Shown here piece by piece: positions 37,101 to 49,524 of a DNA stretch of 64,000 bases. Each line of letters opens with the position of its first letter. The stretch's first letter is position 1. A program made the translations under genes and the position numbers. The DNA lies in assembly GCF_964340395.1 (NCBI RefSeq), contig NC_135568.1:4190803-4254802 (forward strand), given 5' to 3'. A model generated the notes under the pieces. The model did not search any database, had not been told where the DNA came from, and was given only the letters and a program-made list of their open reading frames with translations. This stretch comes from Glandiceps talaboti. Lineage: Eukaryota; Hemichordata; Enteropneusta; Spengelidae.

Positions 37101-39193
37101 TGCAAAAAATAAAATAAAAAATCTGCCTACCCACCTATTCTGAAATTGGGTGTAATAGGGAACAACATAATTTTTTTTGTTAGGCCTTAGGGCAATGGTA
37201 GCAACATAGTGTAGAATCCTGCTGTTTGAGAGAATGGAAGAAATCTGGTTCAGTTTCTGTTATTTCATGTACAGTCACCAAAAATAAAGTTGAATGTAAT
37301 TTCTATTTAAAAATTAATGAGGACAAAAGTAGCAAAAACATTGGCCTGGTGTACCGTTGTGTAGTTCTTTACTGCTAAACAATACATGTATGCCACATAA
37401 TACTCGGAGATCCATGTCAAATTAGGAAGAAACATTATAAGAGTAAACATGCTTTGCTGGTAGAGTTTAGGAAAAGTTGGTCCTGAACAGAAGCATAATC
37501 CAATGTTATCTTTATGGTTCTGGGTGAGATAGTAGTAAATCCGAGATACAGGATTCAAACATGTGAGTCTGTCTCATGTTTACTCTGATAGGTGGCGCTG
37601 TTTATTATGATCACTATTGAAAGTGACATGATCACAGAAAATGTACATTCCTGTTTGTCATTTTACAGGTGCTTCTTTGGTGAAAGCCTTGCCTTTTCAG
37701 CCATATGATGAAAGCGTAGCTGGTCCAGATATATTCAAGAAACTTGTTCCCATGGAAGCTCATGAAGCTTCATCAATGTATAGTGAGGAAAAAGCTAAAT
37801 TATTGAGAGAAATTGCAACAGAAATAGAAGAAAGAAATCAACAGTTAGAGTAAGTATAGCCACCCTGGTATGTTATTTTGGAATAAACTATGACTTCATG
37901 GGTGTTGCAATAACCTGAGGCCAGTACAAGTGGCCATCTCTGGTAGGAGTGTGAGGCCAATACTGCCAACCTCAGACCCCATTTTAGACCCATTTTCACA
38001 CAAAAAAACAGCACTTCATTTTAGACCATTACAGGTTTTTAGAAGGTCATATCTTTGTCCAAAATACATTTGTAGTTAAAGGAAATAGTGGATTGTAAAA
38101 TAAATTTTCATTCTAGTATTTTTTTTCCCTCAGGAGGCAACATGTTGGGGGCAATTAAGGGCATATTTATGATTAGGTAAAGGACAATGTACCTCATTTT
38201 AGACCAAGCAAAATAAAAAATACTGTCGAGTGGACTCCATTTTAGACTCATCAGCTTGAAAAAAACGGACTCCAGTTTAGGCCACAGGGCTAGAAAACGC
38301 ATCCCAAAGGGTGGCACATACATGTATACGTCAAACACTAGTAAACATAAACTCACTTGCAGACACACATGGCCACATCACACTAGCAGGATACAACTTA
38401 CACAAAACACACATTGAACACACAGTATTCTAGTCAATACAGTTCAACAGATGGCTTGAAATACTCTTATATTTACTTACATGGTATGTAAAAGGATGTA
38501 TAAATGTGATAAGGAGATGATTTTCCGTGGCACCTTCAAAGCCAGGTTTAATTGTCCACCACTGATAAAACAACATTCTGATCACAAACATCTCTAATGA
38601 ACAGTGAAAATGACAGTACATTGAAAAAGCAATTACCAGTATGTAAATATATAGTACATACTTCACATACTTTTGTATTTTTCTTTTGCAGTCAGTATTT
38701 AGAATCTTTACAATTAGATCAACTCAAGTTACATGGCAAGGAACCAGAGAGATTACCCCAAGCATTATTAGAGAAGTGTGCTGCCATCAGTGTCAAACCC
38801 AATGCTATCAAAGATTTAGTGGAAATTATGCAAGAACTATCCAATGTGGTCTTAGATGTGGATGATGGTATTGGGCAGTTGAAAGAACTTATACAAGAAG
38901 AAGATAAGAAAGAGGAAGAATTTCAAGTGAGTACTGTTACAATGCAAGTGACTAGTACTAGTAGTAGTGTTGCAAATTACAGCAATGTACTGTTACAGTG
39001 CGCACACACTGTGATGTTGCAATTTATAAGTACTATTACAATGTGAAGTACAGTTACTGTTATAATGTTACAGTAATGTACAGTAGCAGTGCAGTTTACA
39101 AGTACCATTTCAAGGGGGGGGGGTCAGACAGACAGACAGAAAGAGACATAGAGATGAGTAGGATGAATGGATGGATGGGTGGGTGGAATTGTG

Positions 39194-39265
<72 letters not shown>

Positions 39266-39271
39266 CAAATG

Positions 39272-39351
<80 letters not shown>

Positions 39352-42300
39352 TAGATAGATAGAGGTACTGTTACAATGCAAATTACAAGTATTGTTATAT
39401 CAATAAGGTGATTCTTGTCTTTGGAATTTGCAGAAAGACTTTGGTCAGCGGCCCTCTCCTCTCATCATGTCTGAGATCAAGAAAGAACTTGCAAGGTATG
39501 CAGAGGGTCATTCCAAGGCAAGTCGTTCTAATGAAGAACTCCGGAAAGCTATGATGGTACACATTGGAAATTTGAAGTTACTGGCTGGTCCATTGGAAGA
39601 ACTTCAGACTACTATACCATCAGCTCATTACGTGTCAGATAGTAAGTACCGGGTAGTGATTAAGTCAATTTAAGTCAATATTCAGAATTGTAATTTGGTT
39701 GCAGGTTGTGTGCCTGCAAAAATCATGCTGCAAGGTATGGAAATCGATGTAAGGTTTTCCCCTGCACTGTCACCAAGGTGACCATACCCCAACAAAAAAC
39801 ACTTCTATTTGATTATTTATGCAGGTCCAGAAGACAAGAAGATTGAAGAAACATTACAATTGCTAATCAGTAAAATAGAAGAAATGAAAACACAAAGGAA
39901 AACATTAGAAAAACAATTCCGTGATCAAATTAATAATGACGATATTACAAATATAATAGTAACCAGAGAAGATGCAAATATGCAGGTAAGAAACAAACTA
40001 TGTAACCATGGAAATAGCTTGGTGGGCAAGCAAGCGCTCCAGAGCATGGAAAGTGCAGATAAAGCTCGTTTTGCACTTCCTATTTTAAGACAGCACATCA
40101 TTCACCTATATAGTAATGCATACTGACATGTTTGCCGGGAAGTGCACCCTCACAGGTTGTAATTGGGGCTGGCTGGTAAGTGCATGCTGGGTATGGGAAG
40201 CCATGTTGTTTTGGTGTATTTTTAGATGTTGACTTGTCTGTTTGCCATGTGTGTCCATATGATAAAGAGTTAGAAAGACCAATATCATTGTGTTGGTGAC
40301 TTCAATATAGAGCTGAGTTGTAAATAGATTAACATGAACTTGGCAATTTTTGAACTAATTAGCTACAAATGTACTTATAATTACTGTTGGTACAACTCTA
40401 CTATTTTGACAGGAATTATTTCAAGATGAACTCAAGAAACATGAGACTGTGAGGACTTACATTCAGCAAAACTTAAATGCCCAAGATAATATCCTGAAAG
40501 CCGTGACTGAAGCTAATGCCCAGTATGCAAGTACTAGAAGAGTTTCTGAAGAAACACAGAGAAAGTATGTCTACTGTAGTCATGTACTTTGTTTATCTCT
40601 AGTGAATTATTCAATAGATAAGCTATTTATCTGAAGGAAGTACGCACTAAGGAGTCATGAATATTCAGTGATCATCTAATGAATATTCATGTCTACTAAG
40701 ATCCATAAGGCAATGGTTTACAAGTGAAATAACGATAGTGGTGAAAAAGAGTTTGGTTTTTCTTGGCAATCGAATGAAATTTATGTGATGTGAAATTATG
40801 AAATGATAATACACACACACAGTTCATGGTGCATACAAGTACTGTGTTCTGTAGCACAGAGTGTGCTTTACCGTGTGTGTTGGTCATTTCCATATATTCA
40901 TCATTCTGAGATGGAGTGCACATAAATGTACAGTTTTCTGTTACACAGATTGTGCTGTACAATGTGTGTTGGTTATTTCATACATTCGTCCTGAGATTGA
41001 ACACATACATGTAGTATTACACAGTTCATGGTGCATACAAGTATTGTGACACAGAGTGTGGTTTACAGTGTGTGTTGATCATTTCATACATTCGTCCTTC
41101 TGAGATAGTATTCTTCTAATTTCTCCCAGTGACACCAAACATATGATTCAGTTGCCAGATTGTTTGCAGTCATATTTTATAAAATATTTGCACTCAAAGT
41201 GTTCTGAATTTCTGGTTATTTCTGAGATTTGCTGACGAGGGAATTGGGATGATGAATGACACAGTGTACAAAAGAGCACCCTTCATTAAAAGATATGACG
41301 ATGTAGCCTCTTGACCAATCAGAATATGAGATTGATGACAGGTGACAACATCTAAAGCTTTTTAACCAATCAGAAAGTAAGGTTGATGACATATGACATA
41401 TAAGGCTTTTTGACCAATTGGAATGTGAGATTGATGACAGGTGACATATAATGCCTCTTGGCCAATCAAAGTGCATGATTTGTGACAGGTGATGTATAAA
41501 CAAAATGATGTGTTTGTTTATACAGGAGAGAAGAAATGATCCAGGCTTTGATCGCTTCATTTGATGCATATGACGACTTGCAACAAAAATCAAGGAAAGG
41601 GATTGAATTCTACAAGAAACTGGAGACAGGTGTAAACAAACTACTGGCAAGAGTCAAGGGAATTATCAAAGTCCATGAAGAGGAAAGACAGCACTTTTTG
41701 AACAAACTTCCCAAGAAAGGTGAAGAGTCAAATCACTCTAATAACCATCATCATTAATTAGAAATTACTGTGATCAGAATATTGTCTAATCAGTGATGCA
41801 CATTAAAACTCTTGTTTAAGGTGCTGAAAAATCTGCTCTTTATCACATATATTGATGAATAGGGAAATATCATTATCAGCTACAAGTATATTAAATGGCA
41901 ATGATAAAGTTAAAGGAAAGCTTGCTGTGTACCCATTCTTGAAGTTTTTTTCTGAATGTCATAAATACTGTGTAGGCATATGGGTATGCTGTATCTCCTA
42001 AAGGTTGTTATTTTGTGTCTAACAGTGTGCATAAGTTTGTAGATGATACTGTCTCTAAAAATTAGGAAGATCACTGATGCTTTAAGTTAATACTCTTTAA
42101 CTTGGTGATGGTAAGATAAGTTTATTTGTAAAGGATACTGGTCACGTGTGAAGAAAACAAAGTACTGTTTGCAAAAATGTTTGTGTCATGCGATAAATGA
42201 TTAGTTACTGTATAAATATAATCTTAAAGGGCTATATCTCAGTCCCTGGTCATTATATTAGTGTTATCTTACCAATGGAGCCATAAGGATTACGTAGGAT

Positions 42301-44803
42301 TATTCTTTTGTTGTGGATCAGCTTTATCTATAGCTCTGCCAGACAACTTTTAATTAATATCTACATTGTAAATATAATCCTAAGGCAATGTGGGCTTTTA
42401 AAACTGTTGTCTTTCCTTTACAGTACCAACTAGACCCAGTGCACCAAAACCAGCCATGCCAACAAACACAAGTCAACCTGGCAAACCTGCTGGATTGAAA
42501 TTATCTGATATCATAGATCCATCTATGCTTGGCAAAGGAAACATCCAAGCTGCCATCGCTGCAGGTACTATGCATCCGATGGGTGATGGGATGGCTGGCA
42601 GAGCAGCTGGCTACCCTGGTGTTGATGGTAGTTATCCAAACAATCTACAACAGTATGGATCATTACCAACTGAGGTGGAAGGAATGCCAGCAGGATATTC
42701 CTCACATTCTCTACCAGGACAGCAATTGTCTGGAGCATCAAGAATGGGAATGCCACCTTCTTCATCTAGTGTTCCATCAGGATTGAAATTGTCAGACATA
42801 ATAGATCCATCCATGCTTGGCAAAGGGAATATACAAGCTGCTATAGCTGCGCGTAAAATCCAGGATGTGCCAACCTCTTCCCATCCAGGCAATATGCCTC
42901 CTTCATCATATGCGCCAACTACTGGTATTCAACAAACCTTAGACAGCGGTGGTGTTCCCTATCCATCTCAACAGCAGCAACCAATGCCACCACCACTACA
43001 AGGACAGCAACCTGTACAGCCACCTGTATCTCAATCATTACCACGACAACCTCCACCCTCATCTTCATTACCATCACAGCCACCACAAGGGCAATTATCT
43101 GCCAAACCACCATCATCAGTGCCCTCATCGACACAGGTACAGCCACCGATGCAACCAGGTGTACCACCAATGCAACCAGGTGTACCACCGATGCAACCAG
43201 GTGTACCACCGATGCAACCTTGTGTACCACCAATGCAGCCAGGTGTACCCCATGATCAGAGTGGCTCTCAACCAAGCAGTCTTCATTCTAGTCCACAACA
43301 TATCCAGCCTGTTGCACCAGATGTGATTAACATTCAAAGAGATGGTATAGCTGCAGGCAACGCTCAACCAGTACATCACAATGCACCCTATCAGCATCAG
43401 CAACCTCCAAATACATCTGGAATGGGAGCCCAGTCAGGCATACCATCAGCAGGCCAAGTTGCACCACAGCCAGGTTATGGTAACTATTCTGGAGCTAGTC
43501 AGTACCCTAATACAAATCAAGCACCATATAGCCAGCAATCGTCTGTGCCAAAGGGTTTTACACCTGTTGTATCCAGATCTAGCACCCCACCAATTACATC
43601 ACAGACACCTCAATCTCAGCCATACAGCCAACCTACTGGTAATGTCACCCAGGATATGTCAAGGAACATGTCAGTATCTTCACAGGGGTATTTGCCAAGT
43701 TCAAACATTCCTACTTCAGGATCAGGCCAGCATTCTTACCCTCACACAGGAAGTTACCAACAAGGTCAGCGAAACATTGATGTTCTACCGAGCAATCAAC
43801 AAAATATACCACCAGATAGTACAGGCATCAACCAGCCTTATCCACCACAGGGTTCTGGTACTGTGAATAGTTTACAAACACCTATTTCAACTCCCAAACA
43901 GCAAGGACCACAACATTCTGGTCACGATGTTACCTCACAGGGTCACCCAGCAGGAGTGTCCTACCCATCACAAGGTATTCCTCCTGAACAACAGCAGTCA
44001 TACCCACATATGCATCCACAGCAGAAGCAGCAACCTGGTGCACCACAGCAACCGTGGAGTCAGTCACAGTGGCAGCAACAGCAACAACCACAGTCACTAC
44101 ATCAAGGCTATCCTCAGCAACCTGTACATCAGCCACAGCAATTCTCAGAGGCTAGAATACAAACACCTCCACAACAAAGTGAGCCACAACCTCAGTCGTA
44201 CCCACAACATCAACCAGAGCAATTTCAGAAGCCAAATCAACAGCCAGGCTTAGTTCAGCCAGTGGTAAGGCCTCAAGCATTACCTCAACAAGGGCAGTAT
44301 CCTCACAATCAATCTCCCCAACACAGGCCAAGACTTCCAACTTCTGATGTACATTACTCACCACATGGTTCACCACAGCACACACAAGGTTATCCACAAA
44401 ACCAACACCAGCCAACATCACAGGCACAACCACAAATCCAGTCTCCAGCTTCAGGGCACCACCAACAAGGCCAATATCCACAACAAAACTGGCAGCAGCA
44501 GCCACAGCAGGTTGCTGGTCAACAGCAGTGGAACCCCTCCCAACAACCATTACAGCAACAGCCTGGACCACAAACATCTCAATCACAACAACCCCCACAA
44601 CAGTGGTCTCAACAATCACAACAACCTGGAAAACAATTGGCAACACCACAACAGCAGCAACAGTGGTCACAACAACAGTTCAATCAACAACAGTGGCCAC
44701 AGAACCAACAGCAACAACAATCTACTCAATCCCAGTGGATTCAACAACAGCAACCACCCCAAAAACAGCAGCAGCAGCAGCAATCGGGTCAACAACAGTG
44801 GCC

Positions 44804-44846
<43 letters not shown>

Positions 44847-47800
44847 CCAACTCAACAACAGCAAGCTTCTCAACAAGGACCTCAGCAGATACAGGCATCT
44901 CAACAGCCAGTAACCCAACAACAACAACAATATTACAGCCAATCTCCTCAGCAGCATTATTCGCCAAAACACCAACCCTACCAGCAGCAACAAGTTCCCA
45001 CTCAAGTTAATCCATCATCGCAGGCTTTACCACAAGTACAGCAAACTCAGACTCCTTACCAGCCAAGCTCAACACCACCACCACCACCACAGTCTTTCCA
45101 ACCAAGTAATGCAACACATCCCTCTCAGCCACCACAAGGGACTTATCCTCAATTCCAGCAGCAAGCCCCTCTTCAGCCGCAAGGACAGCCTGTATATCCA
45201 CAACAGCAGCAGCCTGCTCAATTCCAACAACCTCAGCCATCTCAGACAGTACCTGATTTTGCCAGAGAACAAGAAAGGCTTCCCCAGCCAACTATTCAAC
45301 CCATTAAAGCCGACAGTATTACAAAACCATCTCCTGATCTGCTGTCAACAAGTCCTGATGGCAAGAACACTTTAACACAACAGCCACCAGCACTAGTTCC
45401 AAATGTAGTCCCTCCTGACAGAGGTAGTAGAGGTGCTGCATCTTTTGAAGAAATGCCAGCACCACCACCAGTGAAAGTTGATCCATATGAAAACAAGGAT
45501 GTTCTTGATCACTTTCTAGAAGAGGTTGAAAGGTTTGAGAAGCATGTAGATACACTAAATAAGCAGACACTAAGTGGTCCCACTATACTGGACAGAGAAT
45601 GGAAGGTAAGAATTAACCCATAGGTGGTCAAATACTGCACACAGTGACAGTTTTTGATCTAATTTGTTGCATTGCCAGTCCACAAATATATGATATGACA
45701 GAACCATACAACCAAGGTTTGGTTGTATGGAAAGTGTAGTCAATGCAACATTGTTATAATTGAACCAATCATCATTGGTTTGCTTTTACTCTTTTAGTAT
45801 ACCATTTTAATACTGAATCCGTCGTTGAAAAGATTTTTCACATGTATCATAATTATGAGCTAAGTATGTTACAGTGTATCATTCTCATTGGATTCACTAA
45901 TAAGTTATCCAATCGCCACAAGGTTGTTGTGTTTAGTAAACAGGTCATGAGTAAAGATTTGATATCAACATTTGTTTTGACTACTGTGTAAAATGTCATC
46001 ACCTATAGTAATACAAAGTTGCAATGACAGTCTCAAAAAAAATACTACAAACTCAATAAATCGGCGCCATGGCACTAACTGAGCGACGTTATCAAAGGAA
46101 AAAACCAAAGGTTGTTTCAATTATAACGATGTTGCATAGACTTCACTTTCCATACAACCCTGATCTCTGTTGTTTGACACGAGTGCCAGTGTGGTATACA
46201 TGGGGTATTTACACAAGTAAGGTGATTCAAAAGCATAAGTGCATACAAATGCCTAGACTGATGCTCAAGTATGTGTATCATCATTGTCGTTGTCGTCGTC
46301 ATCGTCGTCATCGTCATCATCATCATGTACCATCAAGTCGGTCTTGTAATTCTTCCTTCATAGTCCAAGTCTCTGAACCATATAAAGAGTATGGGTTCTA
46401 CATTTGCTCTGAAAAATGCTATCTTTGTTGACCTGGTTATGTTGGACTTCCAGATGGTATGTAACTTGTTGCAGGCATTCCATGCTTGACCTTTGTGAGA
46501 CATGAAGTCCTTGTTGCTGTCAGCTATATAGGATCCAAGATATTTAAACCCTCTTTGAGTTGAGTGCAGTCCCTGGAAGAGATTGCATCATGTATCATGA
46601 GGTTGTGTAGATGTTATCAGAGACTGCAATTTTCAAAAAGTACAACTGTACATCGATGTGATTTTGTGTAAATGGAAGAACAGTGTGTTTATTTGTATAC
46701 AGGTATACAATGATATATTCAGCATTGCATATTGTTTTCAGTTTTATACTTCAGTTCAAATACTAATAGTACAAATGTATGAGCACACTCTGATGCGCGG
46801 TGAAATCTCAAGTTATATATGTTATGTTATTTGCTACGTACATTGTATACCCATGAAAGTATCACTCATAGTATACCATATACATGACAGGCATTACACT
46901 TTGTAGTGATTAATTTCTTGTCTGTCACTAGGACTTATCTGACTGTCAACAGAAGGAGACAAAGCAGTATTCTATTTCCATTGCCAGGTGTTACTCTCTA
47001 AAGAACAGAAACCCAGATATTATGCCATGTAAGTTAATATACTACTCAAGCAGTTAAAGTCTTGGTTTACTAACAAAGATGCAAACCCAAACTATTGTCA
47101 CAACATGTATTTGGAATAGTTTTTGATGTCATTGTACTCACAGAAGGGTACCATTTCTGATACATGTATTATCTTGCAATGTTCATTTTTAGGGATATTA
47201 TCATACATTATCTTTTTCTTGTTAAGTTTAAACTTTTCAATTTCCAACACAACTGACTCTTGGAAAGCTGTGTCTGAAGCTTTCGTCCTCTCACTAAGGA
47301 CTTCATCAGCAGACTGAAGTAATTAACATGAATTAACAGAGTGTAAATGATAATCTGTGTTAGTATTTAGGAATGGTTTTTCTTTCTCCAACCTATTTAT
47401 TCATTCTGTATGAACACTTACTCTTCAGATGATCACTGCAGGGTGACAATCACATCCAAAGATGATGATTACATCAATGCTAGTTGTTTAGACGATCTAA
47501 CTCCGTCATCTCCAAGGTTCATCGTTGCCCAGTCACCAGTACCTGCCTCTATCAATGATTTCTGGATGATGATCTACGAACACCAGATTTCTGTTGTTGC
47601 TATGCTACTCTCTTATGATGAAGCAAACAAGGTTAGTTTATGATTAGAGAACAAAAGTTTTATTGCAACTGTCATGTCATCAATTTGTAAACATTTTTGC
47701 CAGCTGATGAAAAGGGAACGGATTGCAAAATGTGTCAAGTAAATGGTAGTGTCACAATGTGATTTAGTCTAGTTCCTATACAATATCATTATGATTTATA

Positions 47801-49455
47801 CCTTCACTCACAGTATAGTCAAACCTATTGCTTTTACAAGTCCTGAGATGTAATTTAAAATTCATCCACAGCCACCCACACAATCATTAACATCATGCCT
47901 TTGTTAATCAATCACAAAATTCTAACCAATAACACAGTCCCTCATAAAGTTAGTGTTTATTGGAGCAGTTATGTAATGTCCAAATATAGTATATTTGTCA
48001 GCTCAGTATGCTACTTATACACTGTTAACGTCACTCTAGCAGCCAAGGTTCAAATGTACATATTTAAATAAATTAACATATACTTATAAACGTGCCATTC
48101 AAATGTTGTGTATTTAATTCCCGCAATACATCAACAACAACAACAAAAAGATAAAATATGTTCATTTTGACTTAAGATATTTAAAAGGTATTAAGTTTTC
48201 ATGTGATGGGAATAGTTTTTCTGCAAACCTCTTGACATTTCTAGATGTGGATCACGGAGGTCATAAAATGGCAAATTGGGCATGAAATGTATTTTATAAA
48301 GTTTATACTAATCAATTTACGTATACCATAAGTCAGCGTTTATATTTTTGTATTCAGAAGTACAACTTGTACTGGCCAACTGAACGTGGTCAAACAATAC
48401 AAATCAATTTACGTATACCATAAGTCAGCGTTAATATTTTTGTATTCAGAAATACAACTTATACTGGCCAACTGAACGAGGTCAAACAATGACGTGTGGG
48501 TCGATACTTCTGAATCTTCAAAGTACCAGACTGTCTTCAAATTGGACAGAAAGAAGACTAAATATTACACACAAAGAGCATCGTCAAAGCAGATCAATAA
48601 TTCATTTACAGTTTACAACATGGCCTGAACAGTAAGTATCTTTTCTTGTGATTGTTATGACGTAAAATGACCATGGTAAATAATCCATGCTTTTCTGTTC
48701 AAGGACAATATCTTGGATTGTATGTGGTATAAGAGGGATTATACCATGCATGAGCCAAGTTGAACAAAAAAATATGGAGTATATATATTATGCGTCCACG
48801 TCATTGGTTCTGCTGTGTTCGAAATATGAGTCAAAACGTTCAAAATTGCCATTATTATCCCTGATTTTTCTTTTGATATTATTAGCGCTAGTACAATTAT
48901 GTTACTCTCCAATATTTTTCTTCATTCAGCTGGAAAATACTCATGACCCAAGGGTTGTCACTATGAGTCTAGCAACTTGTAGTGACAAAGACCCCTTAGG
49001 TCACTCATATTTTCCTTTTCTGAACGAAGAAAAATATTGGGGAATAACATCTAATTATCTAGTAAGCTTTTGAGGCTTCCTTTCTTGCTGTGTCGTGGAA
49101 CCTTCCATTGTGATCGTTAACCATTATACAAGAAACTGAAAATAGAATAATTGAGATCTATGTCAAAGTTTTATCTGTGAGCCTAAAAAACTTCGAAAAT
49201 ACAGATAGTGAGATTTGCTTTTTGAGAATTCTTATTATGATTCTTAAAACATCTCATTGAGTTGTTTGTTTTTATTTCACAGCGGGCTACCAGAAAATGC
49301 AAATGGCTTAATATCTTTTATAAGTGAAGTACATAACTATTACCAATCACAGCGGAGTTTGAAAATACCAATTGTTGTACATTGCAGGTATGTCGTGACT
49401 CTTGCTCAACTTTGAAGTTTTATATATGCTGAGGTGTACAGAAATCTGATACACG

Positions 49456-49524
<69 letters not shown>

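Noticed and set aside
38997-39381. Ser/Leu/Tyr-Ile repeat ORFs in PTPN23 intron 10
   Set aside because: Translations of the GATA/GACA microsatellite.
42529-45570. Many long ORFs in other frames and on the minus strand of exon 15
   Set aside because: Low-complexity Gln/Pro codons leave other frames open. The + frame from 42424 is fixed by splice phases and by homology at both ends.
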